Assembly (NCBI RefSeq): GCF_014678725.1
Contig: NZ_CP061497.1
Span: 1,504,001 to 1,568,000 of the forward strand
Length of the DNA: 64,000 nucleotides
Direction: 5' to 3'
Source of the DNA: Thermomonas sp. XSG
GTDB lineage: Bacteria; Pseudomonadota; Gammaproteobacteria; Xanthomonadales; Xanthomonadaceae
Shown: positions 1-8,984 of the stretch, one piece after another
How the letters are laid out: each line of letters begins with the position of its first letter
How positions within the stretch are numbered: the first letter of the stretch is position 1
Position numbers and translations under genes: made by a program
The notes under the pieces: model-generated
Databases searched by the model: none
Told to the model about the DNA's origin: nothing
Seen by the model: only the letters and a program-made list of their open reading frames with translations

Positions 1-1037
1 AACAGCCCCGGGCGGCGCAACACCTCCGCATACAGCCCTTCGGTAGGCAGGAACAGCACCGCGAATTCGGTGGTGTGCGGCGCGGCCACGTATTTGCCGC
101 GGATGCGCTTGGCTTCCTCGCGCACGCGCCGTTCCAGCGCGTCGCCGGCGACACGCGCGGCGTCGACGTCGGCGCGTTCCTGCGCGTCCAGCAGGCGCTC
201 GTAGTCCTCGCGCGGGAACTTGGCGTCGATCGGCAGCCACACCACCGCGTCGGCACCCGAACCCGGGAAGCGCACCGCGAATTCCACCCGCTCACTGCTG
301 CCGGGGATGGTGGCGACGTTGGCGGCGTACTGGTCGGGCGCGAACACCTGTTCCAGCAGCCCGGCCAGCTGCACCTCGCCAAAGATGCCGCGCGACTTCA
401 CGTTGGTCAGCACGCGCTGCAGCCCGCCCACGTCGGCGGCCAGCTTGCTCATGTCGCCAAGGCCCTGGTGGACCTGCGCCAGCATGCGGGTGACGTTGCC
501 GAAGCTCTCGGTCAGGCGTGTTTCCAGCGTGGCGTGCAGTTTCTCGTCGACGGTGGCGCGCATCGCTTCCAGCTTGGCCGCGTTGTCGGCCTGCAGCGAC
601 TGCAGCTGCTGCTCCAGGGTGGCGCGCAGCTCGCCCAGCCGCAGTTCATTGCGCTCGCCCATCTCGCGCAGCTGCTGGCCCTGCGACTCGGCGTGGCGCT
701 GCTGGCTGGCGGCCGCCTCCAACCGCGCCTTGCGGGCGTCCTCGGTCAGCGCCGCGCGCAGTTCGTCCAGCCGCGCATCGGTGCGCTGGGTCAGCTCGTC
801 CAGGCGCTGGTCGGTGCGCGCGGCCACCGCCTGCAGCTGCGCGCCGAAACCGTCGATGCGCTGGCCCTGCTGCAGGGCGAAGCTGTCCAGCTGGCCGCGC
901 AGCTCGTCGCGACCGCCGCGCTGTTCGTCGCGCAGCAGCGCGGCGATGCGGTCCTCAGGCCGACGCAGCAGCAACAGCGCGACGAGGGCCAAGACGGCGA
1001 GCAGCAGCAGCGACAGCAGGAGCGTGTTGGTATCCAT
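1..1037 (-). CDS. rmuC: DNA recombination protein RmuC, C-terminus missing (window edge)
   Basis: RmuC-family protein, a predicted nuclease-like factor that limits inversions at short inverted repeats in E. coli. The start at 1037 gives a single N-terminal membrane helix (about residues 5-24), then a long Gln/Glu/Arg-rich region of coiled-coil type. The conserved RmuC core follows (motifs LTNVKSRGIFGEVQL, PIDAKFPREDYERL and FAVLFLPTEGLYAEV). The reading frame is open to base 1, so about 345 residues are present and the C-terminal part of the catalytic core is missing. The family call is firm; the biochemical role is poorly known in general. Confidence 0.9.
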   Translation of the reverse strand, partial: MDTNTLLLSLLLLAVLALVALLLLRRPEDRIAALLRDEQRGGRDELRGQLDSFALQQGQRIDGFGAQLQAVAARTDQRLDELTQRTDARLDELRAALTEDARKARLEAAASQQRHAESQGQQLREMGERNELRLGELRATLEQQLQSLQADNAAKLEAMRATVDEKLHATLETRLTESFGNVTRMLAQVHQGLGDMSKLAADVGGLQRVLTNVKSRGIFGEVQLAGLLEQVFAPDQYAANVATIPGSSERVEFAVRFPGSGADAVVWLPIDAKFPREDYERLLDAQERADVDAARVAGDALERRVREEAKRIRGKYVAAPHTTEFAVLFLPTEGLYAEVLRRPGL

Positions 1038-1080
1038 CCCGCCAGTGTAGCGGCGGGCGTCGCAGCGCCTGCGACCGCGA

Positions 1081-1788
1081 TCAGCCGACGCTGACCCCGA
1101 ACACCCAGCCGATCGCCGCGGTTGCCGCCTGCGCCAGGCTGCCCCACAGCAGCACCCGCCAAGCGCCCTTGATGCCGCCGCCGCCGGCCACGCGCTCGGC
1201 GACGTAGCCCAGCACCGCCAGCAGCACGGTGGTGCTGGCGACGATGGCGATGGCCAGGCTTCCGCTGCGCCACAGCCAGGCCAGCAGCACCGGTGGCAGG
1301 GCGCCGACGGTGAACGAAGCCGCCGAGGCCAGCGCGGCCTGTACCGGCCGCGCGCGCTGCAGGTCGTGGATGCCGACCTCGTCGCGCAGGTGCGCGGCCA
1401 GGTCGTCGTGGGCGGTCAGCTGCTCGGCCACCTGCCGCGCCAGCTCCGGTTCCAGCCCACGGTGCACATAGATCTGGGTGAGTTCGCGCAGCTCCGCTTC
1501 CGGATGCAGGTCCAGCGCCGCGCGCTCGATGCGGATGTCGGCGTGCTCGGCATCGGCCTGCGAGCTGACCGAGACGTATTCGCCCGCCGCCATCGACAGC
1601 GCACCGGCGGCCAGGCCGGCCATGCCGGTCAGCAGGATGGTGGCCGGCTCCGCCTGCGCGGTGGCCATGCCCAGCACCAGGCTGCTGGTGGAAATCAGGC
1701 CATCGTTGGCGCCGAGTACCGAAGCACGCAGCCAGCCGCTGTGCTGGCTGCGGTGCGGCTCGTGGTAGTGATGGGTTTCGATCTGCAT
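1081..1788 (-). CDS. VIT1/CCC1-family metal transporter
   Basis: 235-residue membrane protein of the VIT family, which moves Fe2+ or Mn2+ across membranes. The N-terminus (HSGWLRASVLGANDGLIS, about residues 15-33) is the family hallmark of the first helix. A second helix pair carries GALSMAAGEYVSVSSQAD (about residues 65-82), a hydrophilic Glu/His-rich metal-binding loop follows, and three C-terminal helices close the protein. A longer frame starts at 1911, but the ATG at 1788 opens directly on the family N-terminus and is preferred. It stands alone downstream of the metal-efflux operon on the same strand, with 49 bases between them. The metal is not determined by the sequence. Confidence 0.88.
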   Translation of the reverse strand: MQIETHHYHEPHRSQHSGWLRASVLGANDGLISTSSLVLGMATAQAEPATILLTGMAGLAAGALSMAAGEYVSVSSQADAEHADIRIERAALDLHPEAELRELTQIYVHRGLEPELARQVAEQLTAHDDLAAHLRDEVGIHDLQRARPVQAALASAASFTVGALPPVLLAWLWRSGSLAIAIVASTTVLLAVLGYVAERVAGGGGIKGAWRVLLWGSLAQAATAAIGWVFGVSVG

Positions 1789-1837
1789 GGACGCGGGCCT
1801 GGCAGGGGCTTGGGTGCGCGCATTGTAGGCGCGCCCG

Positions 1838-3067
1838 CTACTCGTCATGCCAGAGGTCGTGCGCGTCCACCAGCACCCGCAGCCGCGCCCGCTCGGCATC
1901 GGCCCGGGCATCGGCCTCGGCGGCGGCGATCTGGGTGTGCTGACGCTGCACGAGCAGCCATTCGGCCACCGCCACCTCGCCCAGTTCCCAGCCTCGCTTG
2001 ACGCGTTTCAGCGCCGCCTCGCTGGCGTCGAGTGCATCGCGCTGGGCCTGCCACTGCGCCGCCAGCGTGGCGGCCGCGGTCACCGTCACTACCGCTTCGC
2101 GGCTGATGTCGCGGCGCATGCTGGCGACGTCGCCGTGCACGGCGGCGGCCTGGGCGGACTCCGCCTGCGCATTGGCCGCGCGGTAGCGACCGCCCAGCGG
2201 AATGCTCAGGACCAGGCCGTTGACCTGCTCGGCGCCGCCGCGCTCGTCCAGGCGGCGGAACCCGAGGACGGGATCGGCGATGCGTTCGGCGCGGGCGCGC
2301 GCGGCGCGCGCGTCGGCCTGTTCGGCATCGGCGGCCAGCGCGCCGATCTCATGGCTGCGCGCGATGATCCGGTCGATCCACGCCTGCGGCGTCTCCGGCA
2401 GCGCCAGCGGCGGGTCCACTGCAGGCGCGCTGGCGGGGATCGGCAGGCCCGGGAAATCGCTGTGCATGGCCTCGCGGGTCGAATGCAGCGCCGCCTGCGC
2501 GGCCAGCAGGCGCGCCTGCGCCTGGGCGCGCTCGACGTCGATCAGATCCAGGTCCTTGCGCGAGGATTCACCCAGTTCCACCCGCCGCGCCAACCCGCTG
2601 CGCTCCCGCTCCAGCAGGGCGGAGGTCGCCTCCGCGGTGCGCAGGTGCTCCGCCGCACGCAGCCAGTCCATCCAGTCATCCAGCATGCGCCGCGCGCCCT
2701 GGTGACGGGCATCGTCCAATCGCAGTTCCGCCGCCACCACGCCGGCATCGCCGATGCGGCGGTCCAGCGCTGCCTTGCCGGGCAATCGAATGGCGCGACT
2801 GAGGGTGAATTCGGATTCCGAAAAGCGCTGCCGGCCGCCCAGCTCGTCGGTACTGCGCCGCTGCGCCACCGCATCCAGCTGGAATTCGTGCGGCCCGGCC
2901 GCGAGGGCGCCGGCGCGCGCACGCGCCGCCTCCACCCGCGCGCGCGCCGCGACCACATCCGGCTGGATGTCGATAGCCTCGTGCACCACGGCATGCGGGG
3001 GCAGCCACTGCTGCGCCTGCGCACCGAGACTGCAGGCGCCCAACAGGATCACGAACAGTCGTTTCAT
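1838..3067 (-). CDS. TolC-family outer-membrane factor of heavy-metal RND efflux
   Basis: 409-residue outer-membrane efflux protein (CzcC/CusC class). The N-terminus is a signal peptide ending around Ala-Gln-Ala; it also contains LLGAC, so a lipoprotein form is possible. The body consists of two long Ala/Arg/Glu-rich helical repeats typical of the periplasmic tunnel of TolC proteins, with LVLSIPLGG beta-strand sequence in the second half. Its start overlaps the stop of the DUF3240 gene by 4 nt (ATGA), so it is translationally coupled as the last gene of the RND operon. It would form the outer-membrane exit duct for the pump encoded at 3366-6443. Confidence 0.88.
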   Translation of the reverse strand: MKRLFVILLGACSLGAQAQQWLPPHAVVHEAIDIQPDVVAARARVEAARARAGALAAGPHEFQLDAVAQRRSTDELGGRQRFSESEFTLSRAIRLPGKAALDRRIGDAGVVAAELRLDDARHQGARRMLDDWMDWLRAAEHLRTAEATSALLERERSGLARRVELGESSRKDLDLIDVERAQAQARLLAAQAALHSTREAMHSDFPGLPIPASAPAVDPPLALPETPQAWIDRIIARSHEIGALAADAEQADARAARARAERIADPVLGFRRLDERGGAEQVNGLVLSIPLGGRYRAANAQAESAQAAAVHGDVASMRRDISREAVVTVTAAATLAAQWQAQRDALDASEAALKRVKRGWELGEVAVAEWLLVQRQHTQIAAAEADARADAERARLRVLVDAHDLWHDE

Positions 3068-3369
3068 CCCAGTCTCCCCATCGCCAGCACCGGCTCGATC
3101 CACCAGCGCACTTCCTGCGCGTCCACCTGCCCGCGCAGCGCCGCCAGAACGGTGTCCACCTGCGCCCGCGGCAGCAGCATCCACAGCACCCGCCGTTGCA
3201 CCCGGCCGTGCACCTGCTCCGCGGCCGAGGCGGTGCTGAAGTCGCTGGAATGGCCTTCGGCCTGCAGCAGGGTGAAGCCGGGCAGGCCGGCCCCGGCCAC
3301 CAAGGCTTCGGTCAGCGCGGTTTCCAGCCGCGGCGGGAACACCAGGCTCAATCGCACCAGATCGTTCAT
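3064..3369 (-). CDS. DUF3240 family protein
   Basis: 101-residue soluble protein of the DUF3240 family, small alpha/beta proteins that recur inside heavy-metal RND operons. Visible features are the N-terminal strand VRLSLVFPPRLETAL, an Ala/Gly-rich helix, a Gln/Arg/Val central strand and the C-terminal WWIEPVLAMGRLG. It is embedded between pump and outer-membrane factor, overlapping both by 4 nt. This argues for a role tied to the efflux complex, perhaps sensing or metering, but no function is established. No signal peptide is seen, so a cytoplasmic location is likely. Confidence 0.82.
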   Translation of the reverse strand: MNDLVRLSLVFPPRLETALTEALVAGAGLPGFTLLQAEGHSSDFSTASAAEQVHGRVQRRVLWMLLPRAQVDTVLAALRGQVDAQEVRWWIEPVLAMGRLG

Positions 3370-6300
3370 GCGCGCTCCTTCGAGGGTTCGATGCCATAGC
3401 GCTGGTACAGGATCGGCAGCAACAGCAGGGTCAGCGCGGTGGAGGTCACCAGTCCGCCGATCACCACGATGGCGAGCGGGCGCTGGATCTCGGAACCAGG
3501 CCCGCTGGCCAGCAGCAGCGGCACCAGTCCCAGTGCGGTGATGCTGGCGGTCATCAGCACCGGTCGCACCCGCTGCAGCGCGCCGCGCCGCACCACCTCG
3601 GCGATCTCCAGCCCGGCGTCGTGCAGCTGGTTGAAGCAAGTCACCAGCACCAGCCCGTTGAGGACGGCGATGCCGAGCAGGGCGATGAAGCCGACCGAGG
3701 CCGGCACCGACAGGTACTCGCCCGACAGCCACAGCGCCATCAGCCCGCCGACCAGCGCGAACGGGATGTTGCCGAGGATCAGCAGCGCCTGCCGCAGAGA
3801 GCCGAAGCTCAGGAACAGCACCACGAAGATCGCCGCCAGCGCGATCGGCACCACCAGGCCCAGCCTTGCGGCGGCGCGCTGCTGGTTCTCGAACTGGCCG
3901 CCCCATTCCATCCGGTAGCCGGGCGGCAGCTTGACCGCGGTGGCCAGCGCCGCCTTCGCTTCCTCGACGAAGCCGACCAGGTCGCGGCCGTCCACGTTCG
4001 ACTGCACCAGCGCATAGCGCGACCCCTGTTCGCGGCCCACCTTGACCGGGCCGTTGCCGGCCTTGAGGGTGGCGATCGCGGACAGCGGGATGTCGCCGCC
4101 GCTGGGCAGGGCAACGCGCAGGGTGCGGAAGCGCTGCGCCGACATCCGCACCTCGTCGCCGCCGCGCACCAGGATCGGCGTGCGCCGTCCGGGTTCGATC
4201 ACGGTGCCGGCTGGCATGCCGTCGATCTGCGCGCGCAGCTCGTCCTGCACGTCGGCCACCGCCAGTCCGTTGCGGCCGGCCGCCACCGGGTCGACCACCA
4301 CCTGCAGGTAGTCCACACCCTCGGTGGTCTGGGTGAGGATGTCCTGCGCGCCGGGCACCTTCTCCAGCGCGACCGCGGTCTGGTGCGCCAGCGTGCCGAG
4401 GGTGGCAAGGTCGGGGCCGAAGATCTTGATGGCGAGGTCGCCGCGGCTGCCGGTGAGCATTTCCGAGACGCGCATCTCGATCGGCTGGGTGAAGCCGATG
4501 TCCATGCCGGGGAAGCCGTGCAGCACCTTGCGGATCTCCTCCGCCAGCCAGGCCTTGTCCGGGTTGCGCCACTGCGCCTTGGGCTTGAGCTTGAGGAACA
4601 TGTCGGTTTCGTTCAGGCCCATCGGGTCCAGGCCCAGTTCGTCCGAACCCACCCGCGCCACCACGTGGTCGACTTCCGGCACCTTCGCCTTGATCGCACG
4701 TCCGACCGCCAGGTCCAGCTCGGCGGAACGCTGCAGCGAGATCGCCGGTGACTTGGCGATCTGCACCAGGATGTCTCCTTCGTCCATGGTCGGCATGAAG
4801 CTCTTGCCGACCCCGAGGTAGGCCGCCACGCCCAGCACCAGCGCCACCACCGCCGGCAGCAGGGCGCGCCTGGGCCGCGCCAGCACGGCGTCCAGCAGCG
4901 GCCGGTAGATGCGGTCCACCTGGCGCATCAGCCACGGCGTGTGTTCCACGTGCGAACGCAGCAGGAACGAGGCCAGCACCGGGATCAGGGTCAGCGACAG
5001 CAGCAGCGAGGCGCCCAGCGCAAACACGATCGTCAATGCCACCGGCCCGAACAGCTTGCCCTCCAGCCCTTCCAGGGTCAGCAGCGGCAGGAAGGTCAGG
5101 GCGATGATCAGCATGCCCGCGGCCACCGGCGTGGCCACCTCGCGGGTGGCGTCGAACACCCGGTGCAGCCGCGGCAGGTGCGCGCCGCGTGCATCCGGCT
5201 GCAGGCGGGTCACGGTGTTCTCCACCACCACCACCGCCGCGTCCACCAGCATGCCGATGGCGATCGCCAGTCCGCCCAGGCTCATCAGGTTGGCGCTCTG
5301 GCCGGTCAGCTGCATCAGCAGGAAGGTGAACAGCGCCGCCAGCGGCAGCATCAGCGACACCACCAGCGCCGCGCGCAGTTCGCCCAGGAACAGCAGCAGC
5401 AGCACCACCACCAGCACGGTGGCTTCCAGCAGCGCGTTGCGCACCGTGGCCACCGCGCGCTCGATCAGCTCGCTGCGGTTGTAGAAGGGGACGATCTTGA
5501 CTCCCGGCGGCAGGCTGGAGGCCAGCGACTGCAGCCGCGCCTCGGCCGCATGCACCAGCTTGGAAGCGTCCACGCCGCGCAGCGCCACGACAATGCCCTG
5601 CACCGCCTCGCCCTTGCCGTCGCGGGTCACCGCGCCATAGCGGGTCATCGCCTCGGTGCGCACGCGCGCCACGTCGCGCACCCGCACCGGCGGCATGCCG
5701 GGCTTGAGCACCACGTTGCCGATGTCGTCGGCATTCGCCAGCGCGCCTTCCACGCGCACGATCAGCGCGTTCTCGCCGGCCTGCAGGCGACCGGCGCCGT
5801 CGTTGCGGTTGTTGCGCTCCAGCGCCTGCACCAGGTCGTCCAGTTGCAGGCCGTTGGCCAGCAGGCGGGCACGGTCCGGCACCACCACGAAGGCGCGCGC
5901 GTGGCCGCCCAGCACGTTGACGTCGGCCACCCCGGGCACCGTGCGCAGGGCCGGACGGATGGTCCAGTCGAGCAGGGTGCGCTTTTCCTGCAGGTCCAGG
6001 CCGCCGCCCTCGATGGTGAACATCAGCACGTCCGACAGCGGCGTGGCGATCGGCGCCAACCCGCCGCCGACGCCTGCCGGCAGCACGTCGACGACGTTGC
6101 CGTAGCGCTCCGCCACCTGCTGGCGCGCCCAGTAGATGTCGGTGCCTTCCTTGAAGTCCAGGGTGATGTCGGCGATCGCGTACTTTGCGGTCGAACGCAG
6201 CATCACCGCGTCGGGCACGCCCAGCAGCTCCATCTCCAGCGGCGCCACCACCCGGCTTTCCACTTCCTCCGGGGTCATGCCCGGCGCCTTCAGGATCAGC

Positions 6301-6443
6301 TTGACCTGGGTGGGCGAAATGTCGGGGTAGGCATCGATGGGCAGCTGCAGGTAGGCGCGCAGGCCGAAGCCGGCCAGCACCAGCACCGCCAGCAGCACCA
6401 TCAGGCGCTGGCGCAGGGAAAACGCGATCAGCCGTTGCAGCAT
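3366..6443 (-). CDS. CzcA/CusA-family heavy-metal RND efflux pump
   Basis: 1025-residue inner-membrane proton/cation antiporter of the HME-RND class. It has the N-terminal helix (RLMVLLAVLVLAGFGL), the porter motif AYPDISPTQVKL, and a large periplasmic loop followed by helices 2-6. Helix 4 carries AIGMLVDAAVVVVEN, which contains the essential Asp of proton-coupled HME pumps. The second periplasmic half and C-terminal helices are complete. The helix-4 signature lies between the CzcA (divalent cation) and CusA (Cu/Ag) patterns, so the substrate is left open. It starts 4 nt after the adaptor gene and overlaps the DUF3240 gene by 4 nt. Confidence 0.93.
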   Translation of the reverse strand: MLQRLIAFSLRQRLMVLLAVLVLAGFGLRAYLQLPIDAYPDISPTQVKLILKAPGMTPEEVESRVVAPLEMELLGVPDAVMLRSTAKYAIADITLDFKEGTDIYWARQQVAERYGNVVDVLPAGVGGGLAPIATPLSDVLMFTIEGGGLDLQEKRTLLDWTIRPALRTVPGVADVNVLGGHARAFVVVPDRARLLANGLQLDDLVQALERNNRNDGAGRLQAGENALIVRVEGALANADDIGNVVLKPGMPPVRVRDVARVRTEAMTRYGAVTRDGKGEAVQGIVVALRGVDASKLVHAAEARLQSLASSLPPGVKIVPFYNRSELIERAVATVRNALLEATVLVVVLLLLFLGELRAALVVSLMLPLAALFTFLLMQLTGQSANLMSLGGLAIAIGMLVDAAVVVVENTVTRLQPDARGAHLPRLHRVFDATREVATPVAAGMLIIALTFLPLLTLEGLEGKLFGPVALTIVFALGASLLLSLTLIPVLASFLLRSHVEHTPWLMRQVDRIYRPLLDAVLARPRRALLPAVVALVLGVAAYLGVGKSFMPTMDEGDILVQIAKSPAISLQRSAELDLAVGRAIKAKVPEVDHVVARVGSDELGLDPMGLNETDMFLKLKPKAQWRNPDKAWLAEEIRKVLHGFPGMDIGFTQPIEMRVSEMLTGSRGDLAIKIFGPDLATLGTLAHQTAVALEKVPGAQDILTQTTEGVDYLQVVVDPVAAGRNGLAVADVQDELRAQIDGMPAGTVIEPGRRTPILVRGGDEVRMSAQRFRTLRVALPSGGDIPLSAIATLKAGNGPVKVGREQGSRYALVQSNVDGRDLVGFVEEAKAALATAVKLPPGYRMEWGGQFENQQRAAARLGLVVPIALAAIFVVLFLSFGSLRQALLILGNIPFALVGGLMALWLSGEYLSVPASVGFIALLGIAVLNGLVLVTCFNQLHDAGLEIAEVVRRGALQRVRPVLMTASITALGLVPLLLASGPGSEIQRPLAIVVIGGLVTSTALTLLLLPILYQRYGIEPSKERA

Positions 6444-6447
6444 GGGC

Positions 6448-7548
6448 CTACTCCGCCGCCGTCAGGGTCTTGAGCAGGTTGGCGCCGGCGCTCGCCACCG
6501 GCAGCCCGGCGCTCAGCCCTTCGCCGGTGACGATGGCGTGGCGCCCGTCGCCGCCCAGCAGGCGCACCGGCAGGCCGCGCCAGGCATCGCCTTCGAGCAC
6601 GAACAGCAGGTGGCCATCGCCGTCCTGCAGCAGCGCGCCCACGGGCACCGCCACCGCGCCGGCGGGGGCCGGCAGCTGCAGGGTCACGTCCAGCTGCTGG
6701 CCCGGCAGCAACCCGCTGCCGGCAGCCAACTGCGCGCGCACGCGCAGGCTCTGGGCGCCGGCGTCGGCGTCGCCACCCACCGCCGCCACGCTTGCCGTGG
6801 CGCCGCCGGGCAGCGCCACCGGCTGGCCGACGCGCAGCTGCGTCGCCAGTTCCACCGGCACCGCGAATTCCAGGTCCAGGCGGTCGTCGCTGGCGAGGGT
6901 GAAGGCCGCGGCCAACGCTTCCAGCGCCTGTCCCGGCGCCACCTGCCTGTGCACCACACGGCCGGCCTGCGGGGCCAGCAGTTCGAACTCGCCGGCCGCG
7001 CCGCCGCTGGGCCGCAGCTGCGCCAGCGAAGCACCGGCCTGCTGCAGGCTGGCGCTGGCCACCTGTGCCCGCGCCCGGCTTTCCTGCGCGCGCGCGGCCG
7101 GTATCAGCCCTTCGCGTTGCAGCAGCGCGTCGCGCTGGGCCTGCTGCGCCGCCAGCCCGGATTCGGCGCGGGCCCTGGCGTAGTCGGCCTGCACCGCCAC
7201 CAGCTCGCGACTCTGCACCCGCAGCATCGGCTGGCCGCGGCGCACGGTCTCGCCTTCGTCCACCAGCACCCGCGTCACCACCCCGGCGTACGGCATGGTC
7301 ACCTGCGCACTGGAGGCCAGCGGCACCGTGACCTCGGCCGGCAGGCCGGTGACCGGCACGCTGTCGGCAGCCACCGCCGGGGTGCGCTGGATGCCGAGGT
7401 TGGCGGTCTGCGCGGCGCTCAGGCGGATCCGGCCCTGGGCGTCGGCCTGCGGGGCGGCTTCCGTTGGCGCGGCGTCGTTGGAGGAGCCGCAGGCGGTGAG
7501 CGCCAGCAGCGCGGAGGTCAGGAGAAGAACGGCGGGGAGACGGCGCAT
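6448..7548 (-). CDS. RND efflux periplasmic adaptor lipoprotein (CzcB-like)
   Basis: 366-residue membrane-fusion protein linking the RND pump to its outer-membrane channel. The N-terminus is a lipoprotein signal (LLTSALLALTAC, Cys about residue 20). Then follow a barrel-sandwich half (MPYAGVVTRVLVDEGETVRRGQPML), an Ala/Gln/Arg-rich helical hairpin, the second half (FELLAPQAGRVVHRQVAPGQAL) and C-terminal beta-barrel sequence. It is the first structural gene of the RND operon and lies 98 nt downstream of the sensor kinase gene on the same strand. That gap could hold a promoter controlled by the adjacent regulator. Confidence 0.9.
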   Translation of the reverse strand: MRRLPAVLLLTSALLALTACGSSNDAAPTEAAPQADAQGRIRLSAAQTANLGIQRTPAVAADSVPVTGLPAEVTVPLASSAQVTMPYAGVVTRVLVDEGETVRRGQPMLRVQSRELVAVQADYARARAESGLAAQQAQRDALLQREGLIPAARAQESRARAQVASASLQQAGASLAQLRPSGGAAGEFELLAPQAGRVVHRQVAPGQALEALAAAFTLASDDRLDLEFAVPVELATQLRVGQPVALPGGATASVAAVGGDADAGAQSLRVRAQLAAGSGLLPGQQLDVTLQLPAPAGAVAVPVGALLQDGDGHLLFVLEGDAWRGLPVRLLGGDGRHAIVTGEGLSAGLPVASAGANLLKTLTAAE

Positions 7549-7646
7549 GGCGATGACGGAGTCAGGCGGATGACCGAAGTCTGAATACGCAAGCTTTCGC
7601 CACGCTTAAGGAGCGCCGGAACGCCCACCGGCTGGCCGAACCGCTT

Positions 7647-8984
7647 CTACAGCGCCGGGATCGGCCCCAGCGCGGCCTGCAGCTCGCCGCCTTCGAGGGT
7701 GAACCGCAGCTGCAGGCCCAGCGCAGTGGCCATCGCCCGCGCCAGCGCCAGCCCCAGGCCGGCGTGGCGCGGGTCGGTGTCGCGGCCGCCGCGCCAGTGA
7801 CGTTCGCCGAAGCGGACCAGATCACCTTCGGCCAGCCGGGAGGCACGGTTGCGCAGCTGCAGCCACCAGCCCTGCGGCGTCCGCGCCAGCGCCAGTTGCA
7901 CCGGCACGTCGGGATCTCCGTATTCCAGCGCGTTCTGCAGCAGGTTGCTGGCCACCCGCTCCAGCATCCCCGCATCGCAGACCACCCAGGCCTCTACCGG
8001 CAGCTGCAGGCGCAGCCGGTCGGCCGGCCAGCCATTGCCGGCCAGCTGCCGCAGCAGCGCCGCCAGATCCAGCGGATCGGCCTGCGGCGCTTCCTGCCCG
8101 GATTCGAAGCGGGCCAGCGCCAGCAACGCCTCGATGCCGCGCTGCATGCGCGCATTGGTGTCGCGCACGCTGGCCAAGGCCTGGCGCAGCGTGGCCGGAT
8201 CATCGTGGCGCTGCGCCAGTTCGGTGACCGCGGCGATTTCCGCCACTGGCGTGCGCAGCTCGTGGGCCACGCTGCGGGAGAAGCTGCGCTCGCGCCCGGC
8301 CATTTCCCAGGACTGGCGCAGTGCCTCGTGGGCGGCCTCGACGAACGGCTGCAGTTCGCGTGGGCTGCTCGCCAGCAGGCCGGGTTCCGGCGGACCGTCG
8401 TGCGGCAACCGCCGCGCCTCGCGCGCCATGTGCACGAAAGCCTGACGCACCAGCAGCAGGCACAGCAGCACCGCCGCGGCGATCGCCGCCAGCGTGCCGG
8501 CCAGCAGCACGCCGTGCATGCGCTGTTCGGTGCGGTCCCAGCTCTCGCGCTCGGTGGCCATCACCAGCCGGCCACCGGCAAACCGGCCAGCGGCCAGCGG
8601 CAGCACCCGGTAGCGCCCGGCATGGCCGTCCGGCAGCAGGGTGTCGCCACGCACGCTGGCCGGCAGGCGCAGCGCGCCCTCGCCGCTGTTCATCGAGGCG
8701 GCGCGCAGCCGCCCACCGGCGTCGTAGATGGCGAAGAAATCGGTGTGGCCGGCGATGTCCCAGGCCGGCAGGATGTGCGCACGCGGGTCGTCGTCCACCT
8801 GCAGCTGCTGCGCCAGCGCGGACGCACGCGCTTCCAGGAACTGGTCCAGCTGGCGGAACATCGCCCGGTCCACCAGCACGTCCAGCACCAGGAACAGACC
8901 GCCCAGCAGCAGGCCGATCGCCAGCACCAGCTGCCACAGCAGGCGGGTGCGCAACGACCATCCGCGCGGCCTATTCGATGACAT
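7647..8984 (-). CDS. Sensor histidine kinase of the metal-efflux locus
   Basis: 445-residue inner-membrane two-component sensor. A first membrane helix (about residues 15-36) is followed by a periplasmic sensing region, a second helix (LLAGTLAAIAAAVLLCLLLV), then the dimerisation/phosphoacceptor box SVAHELRTPVAEI. The ATPase domain shows the N box (NLLQNALEYG) and G2 box (GLGLALA). The usual DxGxG of the G1 box is replaced by LQLRNRASRLAEGDL. It overlaps the response-regulator gene by 14 nt. Context suggests it senses the metal exported by the downstream RND pump; this is inferred from position. Confidence 0.9.
   Translation of the reverse strand: MSSNRPRGWSLRTRLLWQLVLAIGLLLGGLFLVLDVLVDRAMFRQLDQFLEARASALAQQLQVDDDPRAHILPAWDIAGHTDFFAIYDAGGRLRAASMNSGEGALRLPASVRGDTLLPDGHAGRYRVLPLAAGRFAGGRLVMATERESWDRTEQRMHGVLLAGTLAAIAAAVLLCLLLVRQAFVHMAREARRLPHDGPPEPGLLASSPRELQPFVEAAHEALRQSWEMAGRERSFSRSVAHELRTPVAEIAAVTELAQRHDDPATLRQALASVRDTNARMQRGIEALLALARFESGQEAPQADPLDLAALLRQLAGNGWPADRLRLQLPVEAWVVCDAGMLERVASNLLQNALEYGDPDVPVQLALARTPQGWWLQLRNRASRLAEGDLVRFGERHWRGGRDTDPRHAGLGLALARAMATALGLQLRFTLEGGELQAALGPIPAL

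Noticed and set aside
1847-3541. 564-codon open frame on the plus strand opposite the TolC/DUF3240/pump genes
   Set aside because: It is rich in Arg, His, Gln and Ala with no domain, and lies antisense to recognised genes. High-GC DNA keeps antisense frames open.
3064-4935. 623-codon minus-strand frame overlapping the pump gene in another frame
   Set aside because: Only its C-terminal 101 residues are real (DUF3240). The rest is an out-of-frame shadow of the RND pump.
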